A stretch of DNA of 64,000 bases from Cryptomeria japonica (GCF_030272615.1 NC_081414.1:520251185-520315184); one strand, 5' to 3'; positions 1-11,842 are shown, numbered from the stretch's first letter. Made by a program: numbers and translations. Notes: a model not told the origin generated them from the sequence alone.

Positions 1-410
1 TAGTACTTCCAAATATCCATATATAATATAATTCAATAATATAAAAAATGCACATCATAACTTGCATACAATTTTCATCTGCACAGATCAAATACAACTT
101 TTACCAAGCAATTTCACATAAGCAATTTCATCCCAATTCACATAAACTAACAACACATCATAGTTCTATATTCAAAGTAAAGTCCTGCAAATTCAATAAC
201 GACATCTATCATTGCAATATCATTCTATCTAACAATCATGAAGTGTTCTATCTCATAAGCATATAAGTAAATCACCAAATCATAGCAATGTTATTCAAAT
301 CCTGAAATCATATAAGTTCTAAGTCTCAAAATGCATCAAAATAAAGTATCCATAATAGTCTAAATGCAAAATCCACTGAATGCCAGACTGAGTCGAGGTG
401 AGGCCTCATA
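1..410 (-). repeat. CHR-family LTR fragment cut by window edge
   Basis: This stretch matches, with substitutions and small indels, the right-hand 400 bases of the four long LTRs further along. Shared blocks include AAATATCCA followed by an ATATAATATAATTC run, and the terminal motif GACTGAGTCGAGGTGAGGCC. It ends in CTCATA where intact copies end in CTCACA. Because that end abuts the TAT pol frame (411 onward), a CHR copy probably inserted into TAT, with most of it lying left of the window. The target duplication cannot be checked here. The orientation equals that of the array, with the element's transcription on the minus strand. Confidence 0.8.
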
Positions 411-1266
411 GTTTCTTCTCTTTCAATTGCCAATTATTCTTTTATGTTGTCATATTCCTCTTATTGTTGACTAAAAGATGTGTCTTCTAGTAGATTGACT
501 TGTCCATACCCTAAGCCTATTTGTCTATAGTCTGCTAAGTGTAAGGTTGAATAGGTTCTGAGATACCTTCTTTTTGTTTTCCTATAGGACCTATTCCAGT
601 GTATCCCATTTCTCTGAGAATGTTAAATCCTTTTCCATACTTTTCTGTAGGTATTCTGACATTGTTAATCTTTTGTTGACATTCTTCATCCTTGTATAGC
701 CACTGTAGCACATCTTTGTCTTATGTTTCCTCTGACAAGGTTCCAACATTAACAAATGCTCCATCAAATATCAGAAGATGTTTTACAATTGGTTGTTGTT
801 TAGAATTTGATGGTTTTCCAAAGGATTTAGGAGAAAGTGGTAATTGTGATATTGAATATTCTCTGTGCCCTCGATCTCTTATCTGCATTTTTTTTTCCAT
901 ACTTGACAAGATAGAGGCAAATTATTGTTCCTTAGATTGTGTGTTTGAAGATGATGCCTCTTTATTATGAGGAACAATGACTTCTTGAATTGGTTTAAGA
1001 TTACTACAATACTGAAATGGATTTGAATCTGGTAAGATCGTGATTTCCTACCCACTGTAGGGAAACTTTAAGCATTGATGATATGTTGATGGAACATCTT
1101 GTATGTCATGTATCTAGGGTCTTCCCAAGAGTATGGTGTATGATAAATCTAAGTCTAGAACTTGGCATGTTGTGTCTTTCTGCAAAGGTTCCACTATGAT
1201 GGGTAACATCACAATTCCTTTAGAGGAACATTCTTCTTCATCATAAGCTTTAATGGTGATCTTTTT
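411..1266 (-). pseudogene. TAT element: pol segment after protease, with G-patch-like motif
   Basis: Read on the minus strand this continues the frame of gag and protease. Between about 639 and 553 it encodes a glycine-rich block with the G-patch pattern: GKGFNILREMGYTG, then IGPIGK, then EGISEPI. G-patch domains bind nucleic acid and, in some retroviruses, sit at the protease C-terminus. Several in-frame stops interrupt the segment, for example at 721. Reverse transcriptase is expected next but is absent, because the frame is cut at 410 by the CHR LTR. The family call rests on the linked gag. The G-patch call rests on glycine spacing only. Confidence 0.6.
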
Positions 1267-1518
1267 CTAGGGATCAACTGCATCTTCTGAATAACCCACA
1301 ACACAAACAAGACTCAAAGAGCTGATGTTTAAGCCAACTCCTCCATCTATTAGGAAGTGTTTAACTTGCATCTTATGAATGATGACTTCGATATGCAAGG
1401 GATTGTTATGGGGATGTTTCAAGGACATGTCATCTTCTTCAGTGAATGATAAGAAGTGAGGGGTTGTTAGGTGTCCCACCATGGTTTGGAATTGATTGAC
1501 ATCAAGATCTTTGGACAC
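1267..1518 (-). pseudogene. TAT element: aspartic protease domain
   Basis: The 83-codon open stretch contains HNNPLHIEVIIHKMQVK followed by LIDGGVGLNISSLSLV. The DGG triplet replaces the usual D-S/T-G of retropepsins, as is common in plant Ty3/gypsy Tat/Athila elements. The enzyme would cleave the Gag-Pol polyprotein in the particle. It lies in the same frame as gag upstream (1879-2991) and the G-patch-like segment downstream, consistent with a single polyprotein. Stops on both sides make this copy defective. Confidence 0.75.
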
Positions 1519-1590
1519 TGTTGAATGTACTAATGCTCATTCAAGAATTTCTTTGTGTGCAGGTGAAAGCTTTAAAAGTTCAAAGATGGA

Positions 1591-1854
1591 TATTTGTGTG
1601 AGTGTTTTTTGCAATTGATCCACTAGGTTGTATTGTTTGGTAGTGGATGATGTGTTTGTCATAGGACCCCGGAAAAAAACTTTGGCTTTACATATTTGTG
1701 CGAGTGTTTTCTGCAATTGATCCACTAGGTTGTATTGTTTGGTAGTGGATGATGTGTTTGTCGTAGGACCCAGGAAAATTTTTTTGGCTTTACTTCTTGT
1801 GGATGATGTGTTTGTCGTAGGACCTGGGAAAAAAAATTTGGCTTTACTTCTTGT
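1591..1854 (-). repeat. 102-bp tandem duplication inside TAT coding region
   Basis: Two nearly identical units start at 1591 and 1693, a 102-base period equal to 34 codons. A third partial unit of about 54 bases repeats 1747-1800 at 1801-1854. Because 102 is a multiple of three, the duplication keeps the frame, and the protein repeats a block containing DQLQKTLAQI and RGPMTNTSSTTKQY. It lies in the linker between the gag zinc-binding segment and protease. Confidence 0.85.
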
Positions 1855-1878
1855 GATAGCATGAGCATGTTCTTGATT

Positions 1879-3610
1879 TTACTTTTCTTTAACTAGAATC
1901 ACGTTTACCACATTATCATATGTATGAGCGTAGTTTACCTTTGCTTTACCCTTGCCATTGTTTGTGGTTGATGATTCACCTTTCTCATAGTTTGGAAGTG
2001 GAGTTTTAAAAGTTGTATGAGATTCATTAGTTTTATGTCCATCCACAGTTATTACTCCATTATCTATCAAATCTTGGATGACATGTTTCAACCGCTGGCA
2101 ACTATCTGTGTGATGTCCCTTGTTTCGATGGAAATCGCAATAATGGTTATCATTCGACCAAGTTGGTTTTATTTGAGGTTCATAGTTCCTTTCTTCTGGT
2201 AAAGTAATCAATTTGTTTGCAAGAAGTGTCTTTAGTGCTGACCCAAGGGGTTCACCAATGTTTGTAAATTGCCTTTGAAAGAAATTTTTGATAGTTGCTT
2301 TTTGGTGATGGTTGTTTTGCTGAGCCACTGCTGAGTGAGCGGATAAATTAAAAGTCGGTTACTTTGGTTTCACATTGTTGTTATCCACTAGTCCATCGTT
2401 GACAATATTTTGATTTCTATTCCAAAACTTTGGCTTATCATTGTGATTGTTGTTATTGTTGTTGTTATTAGGAGGATGAAATCCGTCTTTGTATATTTTC
2501 AATTCACCTTTCTTTATCATCGCTTCCTCCATTCTGATTCCATTATCAATCATTTTTAAAAAACTTTGATTTCCTTGTATTTTTAAGTGATAACTCATTT
2601 GATCATTTAATTTGTCAGTGAATATGTCCAATTTTTTGTATTCTGACACTGTACGAGGATGTCGCGAAGCTAATCATCTCCATCGTTGTAAAAATGTCAT
2701 GAAAGGTTCTCCAGTTTTTTGTTTGGGATTACATAGGTCTAGCATTGCTACTTCATGTTGTATGTTGCAAGAGTATTGTGAAACAAACTTATCCACCAAC
2801 TCTGAGAATGATATGATTACAGGTGGAAGTTTGGAGAACCATTCCATAGTTAGTCCAGTTAAGCTTTTTGGGAATAATCTCATTAAGTAGGTATCCTCAT
2901 GTGCAAATTCCATACTCATTGTGCAAAAATTATCGTATATGATCTTGAGGGCCAATGTTTCCATCATATTTTTTGTATCTAGGAGTTTCAAAACCTATAG
3001 GAAATGGTACCATGTTTAGGTTTCTATCTAATGGATAAGGATAGATTTCTTGAAGTGAGTATCGTCTAAAATTTCCTCTTTGCATATCTTGAATTTGTGT
3101 TTGTAGTGTTTGTAGTTGTTGTGTGAGATTTGTGATAGGATTATGAACATGATTTGTTCTTGCATGACCATGATTTTACACCCTAGGGGGATTTGGGTCT
3201 CGTCTTGTTTCATCTCTAGTCCTTCTTGTATCTTCATTGGATTGAATGTTATTCAAAATTTCCACTTCATCTCTTTTGGGTATGTAAGTTTCTTCATTGG
3301 TTTTGGTGTTATTGGGAATTGATGTGTCATTCATGTGGAGACCAAAAATATCCTCATATTGTTCATTATTAGGGGGAGGATCACTTTTATTTTGTGTCAA
3401 TTTGTTAACATCAAAATCTTGGGGAAGTGTAGCACTGGATTTTGCTAACATTAGAAAATATTTTTCTTTTTCTTCCTCCACTAATTTCTGCATAAATTTA
3501 TCGAATTGAGGATCCTTTTTGATGTCTCTAATATTTTGTTCTATTATTTTTTCTTTGACTTGTATTTCATATTCGTGTTCCATGGTTATATGCTCTTCAG
3601 TTGTTTCCAA
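1879..3610 (-). pseudogene. TAT element: gag (capsid and nucleocapsid)
   Basis: The start at 3610 opens a charged helical N-terminus with an EEKEKYFLM segment. From 2991 the retrotransposon gag domain is clear: YLMRLFPKSLTG, MEWFSKLPP, FSELVDKFVSQYS, GEPFMTFLQRWR. A polyasparagine run follows near 2450. A Cys/His segment, YCDFHRNKGHHTDSC, lies near 2170. This layout is typical of Tat-type Ty3/gypsy gag. The frame at 3610 differs from that at 2991, so a frameshift lies between about 3176 and 2991. Further in-frame stops lie near 2350 and 2655. The frame from 2991 runs on through protease. Confidence 0.8.
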
Positions 3611-4671
3611 TGTTTTGATTTCTATATTTGTGATTCTTCATCTCTGAGATCTAGTTAGAATGGGAATACACATGTGTTATTTGGCTAGGATTCAATTGCC
3701 CAAAAGTTGGTTTTGATAAGTGAACAATTGTCAAGGTAAATGTGATAGCGTGATATGACACAAAAAGATGGTTCATGTGTTTAAAGTTTTGCAATTTTTT
3801 TGATCTTTGGTTTAGGAGTGCAATGATGATGATTTGATAAGAACCAAGTCCAGTAGGAATGATATATCCTACGATGTAGGACAAGATTATCTTGACCAAA
3901 CATTTCAGTTTTGTGATAAAGGATGATAGATCTTGATGAGAAACTATGTTTGAGTGATCAGTTTATCAAAGAGGGTGATAATGCACTTTGAGATGTTTAG
4001 ATCTTGAACTTGTTTAGGATAAGCACTTGAAAATATTGAGGTGTTTATGTTCTAAAGTCTAATTTTGATGGACGATAAATTGACCAAGCAAAACAAGAAG
4101 AAAATCTAAGCGCAGAGTGACAAATAACTGATGTTTTTGATTACTACAAATTGACCAAGAAGAAATGACAAATCTGAAAAAAGGCATGCACGACACAGCT
4201 TTGGACTGGCAGAAATAGAGACTCGTATGACAAACTATACAGTCCCGAATGACAAAAGATACAAGCCCATACACCAAACTAGGATTTTTATGTGAAAAAG
4301 AAAAGGCTCGTACAACAATATTTTCTGAACCATATGACAAATAACTAGACCATACAACAAACTTTCCTAAACCATATGACAAGATAAATGACTTGTATGA
4401 ATGAGAGCAGAACAGAGGAAAATGTGTTTGTTTGGTTGAATTTTAATCAATGAATTTTGATGTTTTGCTTATGTTTTCAAGTTTTAGATGTCTATTTTTT
4501 TTTTCAATTTAGGGATGAATACACAGCAAACACGCGATATGATAAGTGACCACAAGTATGCTAACCCTAAGGAAATTGGCTGAGGAGAGAAAACCTTTGA
4601 TTGCAAACTTAGGTACACACCCAATAGCTAATCAGAATATGGCCGCTGAGTCTCACGCAATGGATTCTCAA
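3611..4671 (-). other. TAT element: leader between gag and COP1 insertion
   Basis: No convincing ORF is present. The region corresponds to part of the long untranslated leader, which resumes at 13095 beyond COP1. Between about 4200 and 4400 a short degenerate motif recurs, resembling CTCGTAYGACAAA, with spacings of roughly 20-40 bases. The same motif recurs at 14085-14195 in the other leader part. The last 217 bases (4455-4671) are duplicated at 13095-13310. Confidence 0.6.
4455..4671. repeat. Direct repeat A1 of TAT leader, left side of COP1
   Basis: It is nearly identical to 13095-13310. The left limit is sharp: 4454 is TAT leader, whereas the base before 13095 is the end of the COP1 5' LTR. 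The right limit is also sharp: after CTCAA (4667-4671) the sequence switches to COP1 gag, while A2 continues into TAT leader. At 217 bases it is far longer than the 5-base duplications made by LTR integrases. Confidence 0.9.
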
Positions 4672-4986
4672 TGCATCAAGATTTTCAGTCATCTGTGTGC
4701 TGAAATGCTCATGTTCTCTTTTCATTGCTTTTAGTTGATCAACCAGTGCTTTGCTCTTTTCTTTCAATACTCCAATCATTTCTTCAGTCTCTTCAGATAT
4801 ACTATTCTCATATGATGTCTCAATTTGTTCCACTAACTCTTGAGAGTCCTACAAATCATCAGATAATATTCTTCTCACTTTCAGAGATTTTTGCATTTGC
4901 CTTTGCATGTCTGCAATCACTTGATTAGCATGATTTAGCTCTTCTTGTAGATACACAATCCTCTGAGATTGTTTATAGCCTTCCAT
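4672..4986 (-). pseudogene. COP1 family: N-terminal gag fragment of a second copy
   Basis: The minus-strand frame from the ATG at 4986 encodes a coiled-coil Gag start with YLQEELNHANQV, SISEETEEMIGVLKEK and LKAMKREHEHFS. It closely matches the COP1 gag at 11527-11842. The alignment stops abruptly at the codons for ENLDAL, where TAT leader sequence begins. This fragment sits directly left of LTR 5049-6215 with its own primer site, so it is the 5' end of another COP1 copy sharing that LTR. Confidence 0.85.
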
Positions 4987-5048
4987 TGATAAGATCTTTC
5001 TCTTTAGACAGTTAAACCCTTTTCCAAGATTGAAGTTCTGATACCAAT
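4987..5048 (-). promoter_or_regulatory. COP1 fragment: leader and primer binding site
   Basis: On the minus strand the bases next to the LTR end read TTGGTATCAGAACTTC. This corresponds to the plant initiator-Met tRNA primer site TGGTATCAGAGC, with G-to-A at one position. It shows that LTR 5049-6215 acts as the 5' LTR of the gag fragment to its left as well as the 3' LTR of the internal region to its right. Confidence 0.8.
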
Positions 5049-6215
5049 TGTTAGGCCCAATATGGAAAGCTAATGTACTGAGAGGGGAGGGGTGAATCAG
5101 TACTTCAAATCCTTTTCTTAATAATATCTTTACCGTTAAGCAGAAACTGAATACTGCAGTAACATAATATAATGCTAAAACAAATAAATAACAATCATAC
5201 ATGATTCACTCCATAACACATATATTTTGGTAATGCAAAAACTCTTGGTTAGAGAGAAAAACTACGATGGGGATGGCACCCACAACTTCAGTACTGTAAT
5301 AATAAAGGTTGCTTGGTTAGAACTACATGTTTAGCTATTTCTAATAGCTTACCCTATTAGATCTACCTTGCTAAAGGATTTTACAACACTTAATCTAAAT
5401 GTTGCACCTGGTTAGAGGCTTTACAATTTATAGACTTGATTAGAGTCTTTTACCTTGTTAAAGGTTTCTCTTACAACTTCAAAATATTACAATAAAATCA
5501 TTACAAATATCTGCAACTTTACATCTAGAATGTTATACCAGATTCTATGTGCTCAGAATAAGATTACATTGCTTATAGCATACCTCGATAACCCATATAG
5601 TAACTTGGTAAACCCTTTTGCTCTATTATTTGACTATTCTCTAAAATCCTTCTTGGTGATCTTTGTGTCTTTGTAACAGTCATAACACTTAGTGCTTTCA
5701 CATGTCTTGCTTCATATATTTCTATATCTTCCTTTCTATCATGCTACATGTATATGTGTGATTTCAATCCATTTTGTATAAATAGATCTCTTATGTTGGT
5801 GATCCATTCATTGCTTCAATCTTACAAACATGTTTTATCGAATGAATAACCATGCAAAATATTTCATTGGTTAGATGACCTCAAAATCATACAAAATCTT
5901 TAAGTGCAATTTCCAATGTGATAACGGTTCTATGTTCCTTGATCTTGTAACACGTTTTCATATGTATGTCCGGGTTCAATGAATCTGGTAACACATTTCA
6001 CTTGGTGTATGTCAACTCAATGTGTCATCTTTGCTACTCGGTAGACATGGAATGATACTCAGTAGACAGCTCAGTGCATACTAGGCTCTTGACTACTTTC
6101 TTCTATAACCGACTGGACTATGCATACCAACTGAATATTTCGGTAGAGATAACCGACTAGAGTATATAGAATAACTTTGAACATAAAACTAATGGCAACT
6201 TGATAAGTAGTAACA
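5049..6215 (-). repeat. COP1 LTR, shared between two internal regions
   Basis: This direct repeat of about 1.17 kb aligns end to end with 11905-13094. On the plus strand it begins TGTTAGGCCC and ends GTAGTAACA, so the element's LTR runs TG to CA on the minus strand. A primer site lies at its left edge and a polypurine tract (6216-6227) at its right edge. It lacks a segment of about 20 bases present near 12211 in the other LTR. The GAATCAGTACTTC-side terminus resembles the conserved U5 end of Sirevirus-type Copia LTRs. Confidence 0.92.
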
Positions 6216-6560
6216 ATCTCCCCTTTTAACATTAGTTGAGATGTTTGACAAAAACTGCTTTCAAAGTTATAACTCAATAATCTATATACTTTGCAAAATT
6301 TGACTATACTAATAGTATATACAATAGTCAATGAAATAGTAAATCCAGATATACTCCCCTTATCAATATACAATACAAAACTCTCATTTTGTATGCTTGG
6401 TGATCTTCTCTTGTTCTTTTCTTACTGTTTTGTTCACTGCTCGGTTCGCTGCTCTTGGATACTCTACTTACTCTGCTCGGTATACTCCCCCTATATACTA
6501 CACTCCTTTTGTTTGATACTATGCTTTGATGCTTTGAATACTATATAACTCCCCCTTTTT
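6216..6560 (-). promoter_or_regulatory. COP1: polypurine tract and upstream copies
   Basis: Next to the 3' LTR the minus strand reads AAAAGGGGAGAT, the primer tract for plus-strand DNA synthesis. Three more purine tracts of the form AGGGGGAG occur within 350 bases, at about 6352-6361, 6485-6493 and 6549-6560. Multiple tracts before the 3' LTR are described as a Sirevirus feature. Between them the sequence is AT-rich and noncoding, including tandem TATACT-like words around 6460-6545. Confidence 0.75.
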
Positions 6561-6575
6561 GACAAACATCAAAAT

Positions 6576-9500
6576 TTAGTTACGATTCGGTGGTGGCAAC
6601 TGGTCAAAAATGGATTTGTACTTTATCCGTGCTTCAGTGAGAGCGATAGAGACGACATCCTTTACACTGTCCATTAAAGAATTATGAGCTTGAATATCAA
6701 CTAGTAATGATATTAAGCCATCTAAAGTGCTTCCCTCTTGTGTAGTAGATAAGTATGTGGCTCGGTTGATCTGTTCTTGTTATAGATGAAAGATGAGGAA
6801 GGAATAATGTCTGAAGTGTCATTATGTCCATCATGATCTTGTGTTCTTCATTTCTTAGGTCCAATTGTTGAGCCATGAGTTGTTGTAACTTTGTATAGAA
6901 ATTCTAAACTGAATTGGGCTCTGTGGTCAACTTATTTGAGAGATCGGTGATCTCTTTCTCAATTGCTTCTATTTTATTTTTGATATCTTTAATGAATAAA
7001 GAAAATATACAGAGTTTCTGAAATAAATAAAGAATGTGCTTGAGTTGAGGGAACAACTCAACAATAAATTTGACAAGTTTGACTTTGCCAATAGCTATAG
7101 CTTTATGTACCTCTTCTATCATTTTTGTAGTGAGCTCTTTGTCTTTTATCTTGCTCAAATATTTGGATGCATCTATTCCAGATGTCTCTATCTTGGTTAG
7201 GAGTCCATCCAATTGAATGTGGATGGTTGCACCTTTGGTTATTGTAGCTTCACGTAGCATATCTATTAAGAGTGCTTTCACCTTCTAAAGTACTTTATTT
7301 TTCTTTTGAATAGCCATTTTCTTTTCTTGTTCGGCCTTTGCTTTGCATAGTTCACCGAAATCAATGAGTGCTTGCCCCTTTAATTTGGATATATCAACAT
7401 TGGGCAACACTATTGGTTTTGACAAATCTACTTTGAAACTATGCTTTTTCATCTTCTTCTCTTTACCTTTCACTGATTGAACTAATACAATGGCTTGCAA
7501 GGCTTGATGACCCTTGGTAGGTTGCTCGGTAGAGGCAACACTTTGGTTAGTTTCTTTAGCCTCTATAGTGTCCTTTGGTTTCTCGGTACTCGGTGTCTTA
7601 GTTGCAACATTTTCAGTGCTAGAAGGTGCTTGAGAAGTCTATTCTTGAGTAGTACCTTCTCTTGCTGTAGACTTGTGACCTTCGGTGCCTTGATCTGTAT
7701 CATGAGGGGCTTTGGTTGAGACAGGTTGATTGATCAGTGGATAAGGCTGAACTTGTTCCGAGACTAATTCACTAGATACAAGTTTTGCATATGCATTGCC
7801 TTCTATCATTTCCTATTCAGGTGCCTCTGTATCCATGATATCTTTATCTATTTGAATGGTGTCAGCAGGGTCTTGCTCGGTAACATCAGGATCTTGCTTG
7901 GTGACATCAACTATTTCAACTTTAGCTTGCTCATCGGCATCCTTGTTTCTAAATATTTCCTGCCACTTTTATTTTGTCTCATTTTCCACTTCAATATATA
8001 GCCCATTCATCAGTTTCAAGGCTTTTTGTTTGACGAGGAACTTTGTGTGGTTGGTTGTCAGATGTTTTTTTATTTCAGCTACTGACATGTCAGGAAAGAG
8101 ATGTACCAGACTTCTTTCTCTGATCTGTTTCTCTGAGTCTAGGGCATATTGCCACATATTATCAATATGTGCATATAATTTTTTGGAAGAGAATTAGAGA
8201 CTTCTAATGGGACCAATCGGAATTTCAGAAGTGTGCAGATGACAGCTTCTTCTATTTGTCTCTTTTCATCATCATTTTTGGATTCATACTTAACATATCT
8301 GAATCCTCCAAATCCACCATATTCGTTCAGATTAGTACAAAAAATTTCAACACTATGTACATTTACCTTCTTGCTCTTGACAATCTGAAATTTGCTTGCA
8401 TCCTCAGATTCGGTGTCACTAGACTCTTTTGCCAAAATGAGTCTTCGAGTAGATTTCTTGTAAGTTTTTGTTACCTTGGGAATAGTAACACTCTTTGTTT
8501 TCTTACTCAGTGAAGCTCAAGATGCTCTTGTGTTAGGTCGCTTTGCTGGAGGAGTCAGTGAGGCCTTTGATGAATCCTGTTTATTTCTTTTCAACACTTT
8601 TCCCTTAGGTAATTTGGTGCTTAGTGTTATAGCTACCTCTTGGGCTTCAGATTCCTCTTCGGTAATGGCTATAGTTCCTTTGACAGGTGTGGAGGAAGAA
8701 TCTTCTCTGAATTTCTCCGATAATGTCTTTATCATCTTTATTGCCTTTCTTGTAGCTTTGGGTACTACAATGCTCATTTTTACTTTTTCCTTCACTTCTT
8801 CATAGGTTCCATACCTCAGCTCGGTAGCATGTCTTGGCAATGTAAGAAATGCATCAATTTGTTGTTGTGTGATGTCAAAATCAATCTCATAACCCATAGG
8901 TGACAAAGATTGAGTTCTTGGTTCCATAGCATTCACATAATAGTAATCAATGTCTACTTCGAAACATATGTCATCTTTGTATTTCTCCACTAGCTTGGGT
9001 GGAATCCAGTACCTGTTATGCATTTTCTCTTGAAACTTATTGAAGTAATCATCCATAATATCATTAAAATTATCACCTAGCTTCTTGATGAAGTCATTGA
9101 TCTGATGGGTGATTGGTCAGTGTAGTTCCCAAACAACTTTACCGACTGATGGAAAGAATTTTTCAAAATAGAAAAACATGGATACAAGTAGTGATCCAAC
9201 CTTTAGTGTATTAGACGAGTTCTTCTTCTTCGGTTTCCTGATGGTGTTCAGATTCTCAAACAAGTTTTTCAATAACACCTCACATAGATCAATTTTCATT
9301 CCCTTCTTCATAATTTTGTATGCTAAGTCTACTATTGCACAGGGTACACTGTTTTCCCTTGCTGATTGGAAGAAACAATAACCTATTACTCTAATGGAAA
9401 ATTTTAGTTCTGCATTAGTGACATTGTTCAATTTTAGTCCTCTACAAACTGATTCTACTCAGGTTAAACTGATCAATTCCTTCTGTGATATCATTTTTTG

Positions 9501-9938
9501 AGATTGAGCATGATCATAAATAGGGTAACTGGTAATCAGATGAATGATTTCCTTGGTAATCTTAAACGGTTGTTGTTCTAGCCACATGAAGTCATCATGA
9601 ACTCTGCTCAGAACAAACTTGACCCACTAGGGTTTGAACACACGAAGATAGGTTAGGGCTTCAGTTAATCGCTTGATCTTAATGTCCTCAAACTTGCTAT
9701 CCAATTTACCATCGGTGCACAATTCATCATATGTGTCTTTGATTTCAACATGACCGAGTTCTTCAACATGACATTTGGTGAAGAATCTCACATCCTTGAC
9801 TAATAACACTCTATCTGGGATGAGTGAAAATGCAGTTTTGTCATCCGATTCAGATGCAACTTTGGGAGTTAAAGAGTATTTTAGTGAGGGCTTTTCAACA
9901 TTCTTAACAACAATGGGATCTTGGATCTTAGGTGCCAT
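6576..9938 (-). pseudogene. COP1 ORF2: long frame of unknown function
   Basis: From ATG 9938 to TAA 6576 is 3,363 bases, or 1,121 codons including the stop. Blocks at 9627-9938, 9117-9431, 8517-9056 and 8139-8435 share one frame. A frameshift near 8160 moves to the frame of 7969-8157, 7285-7500 and 6904-7281; a second restores the first frame before the end. Several in-frame stops exist. The N-terminal half is compact (RFFTKCHVEELGHVEIKD, KITKEIIHLIT, MKIDLCEVLLKNLFENL). The middle is basic and Ser/Thr-rich. About 7500-7860 is low-complexity Thr/Glu-rich, and the C-terminus is helical (IKDIKNKIEAIEKEITDL). Position and length resemble Sirevirus env-like ORFs, but no signal peptide or clear transmembrane segment is evident. 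Function is unknown. Confidence 0.65.
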
Positions 9939-10490
9939 TTCTAGATTTCAGATAAAAACTAACAAAAGATCCTTAGGGTTTGAGGATTTTCAAACGACAG
10001 ATGCTTCACACTTAGCAGATAATAATAACTTGATAAGATCAGTAAACCAACTTAATAATGCATTGAGATTGATGTAAATACCTTGAATTTTTCTTTGTAG
10101 AAGGCTTGATCACCTTTGATTTGCTTTGCTCCGCTCTCTCGAAAACTTGGTAAGTGAAAATGATCGCGTAAATGCTTTAAGTACACAATATACCTTATCG
10201 AGCTCCATGTGGGTTAGGCCAAAAACATTAAATGCACTCGGTTCCACTAAACTTTCTTCCCTTTTTTGTGCTTTAACTGAGTAACCAAAATTACTTCATT
10301 TACTGACTTGACATGTTTCCTGTATTCACTGACTTGACAGGTTTCCTGTATAGTGCTCCAAAAGACTTTGATAGAATTTCAAACTTACTACTACATCTTA
10401 ATTATGCAGATTTTGAATTAAGTACATAATAAAATAGGAACTGTTAAGATTTAACCTTGAGAGAATGCAGTCCCTTCATACCTTTACTGA
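9939..10490 (-). other. COP1: spacer between gag and ORF2
   Basis: About 550 bases separate the gag stop from the ORF2 start. No reading frame or pol motif is recognised. In an autonomous Sirevirus roughly 4 kb of pol would lie here, so this is the position of the missing segment. A near-repeated phrase (TTACTGACTTGACA, TCACTGACTTGACA) lies near 10297-10340, about 28 bases apart. Confidence 0.55.
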
Positions 10491-11842
10491 TTAATTTGGA
10501 ATAGGAGCACCTAACTTGGTAGGTAAGGTTCTTTCTTCATTTGACACAATTTCCTTCTTTTTCCAAATCATCTTTAATTTTTCTTTTATTTCCTCAGTGT
10601 CTTTTCTAGGTTGATCTCTGCAATCTCCAGCCAAGTGTCCAACTTTGTGACAATGACAACATGCCATACCAGGATTTTTCCATGATCTTCGGTTGTTCAT
10701 CCCAAACCTTATAAAGTAGTTGGCACTTATATGTCTATATCTTCCACAACATTCACACCATATCCTTGTATTGTAATCCCATGGTACTGTAGCATATTGT
10801 CGGTTAAGATCTCTGTGGGTTCGGTAGCTTCTAGTATTTTCTCAGTGTGCATACCACATATAGTTCTTTTGCTTATATTAACACTTCTCAGTACTATGTC
10901 CATGTCTATTGCAGTTTTTACAAAACCCTTTGAATTTTGCCTTCTAATAATTGTTAACAGACTTTGTCCTACATTGATTAGATGTGTGACCATATTTATT
11001 GTAATTGTAACAATAACCATTGGACTTAGTGACATTTGGTTTCTTACCTTTTTTGATTTGGCACATGTTGGCATTGTGATCTTGATTTCCACAATAGTTG
11101 CAAATAGGCTTCTTTCTTTTGATGTTCTTCTTGATTCCAACTTGCTTTGATGATTCTCCTCTCTCGATAGTATGGATTCCCTTCTCGTTAGAGTCTTTTC
11201 CTTTGTAACCAAGTCCTGCATCTTTGTTGGGTCATCTTGTGTTTAGTTGCTCATCCAACATCTTTGATGCTTCATAACTCTTCTTTAGTGTTTCTTTGGA
11301 TTTCATCTTTGTTTCAAGCTCATTGGTCAACCTTGATACTTCAAGTCTCAATACTTGATTCTCATCATCTTTCAGATTTGCTTCATGATGTGCATAACCT
11401 AGTTGATCTGATAGGTTTTGTTGAATTCTAGTCATCCTTGTGATTTCATCATTCTTATCAGATACTAAGGCTTCAAGTTGTTGTTTCTCTCTTTCTATAT
11501 CTCTTACTTTATCCTCGGTTGTCCTCAATGCATCAAGATTTTCAGTCATATGTGTGCTGAAATGTTCATGTTCTCTTTTCATTGCTTTTAGTTGATCAGC
11601 CAATGCTTTGTTCTTTTCTTTCAATACTCCAATCATTTCTTCAGTCTCTTCAGATATACTATTCTCAGATGATGTCTTAATTTGTTCCACTAACTCTTGA
11701 GAGTCCTGCAAATCATCAGATAATCTTCTTCTCACTTTCAGAGATTTTTGCATTTTCCTTTGCATGTCTACAATCACTTGATTAGCATGATCCATCTCTT
11801 CTTGCAGATACATAATCCTCTAAGATTGTTTATAGCCTCCAT
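10491..11842 (-). pseudogene. COP1: gag with coiled coil and zinc knuckles
   Basis: Probable start is the ATG at 11842, where a one-base deletion relative to the copy at 4986 breaks the frame. The open block 11232-11813 is almost wholly coiled coil (MQRKMQKSLKVRR, EEMIGVLKEKNKALADQLK, RLEVSRLTNELETKMKSKE). Farther on, several CCHC knuckles are readable across frames: CNYCGNQDHNANMC, CYNYNKYGHTSNQC and CKNCNRHGHSTEKC near 11100-10880, and CCHCHKVGHLAGDC near 10655. The block 10491-10700 ends in a basic tail. The protein would package the RNA. The long coiled coil is typical of Sirevirus Gag; the capsid fold itself is not recognisable. Confidence 0.75.
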
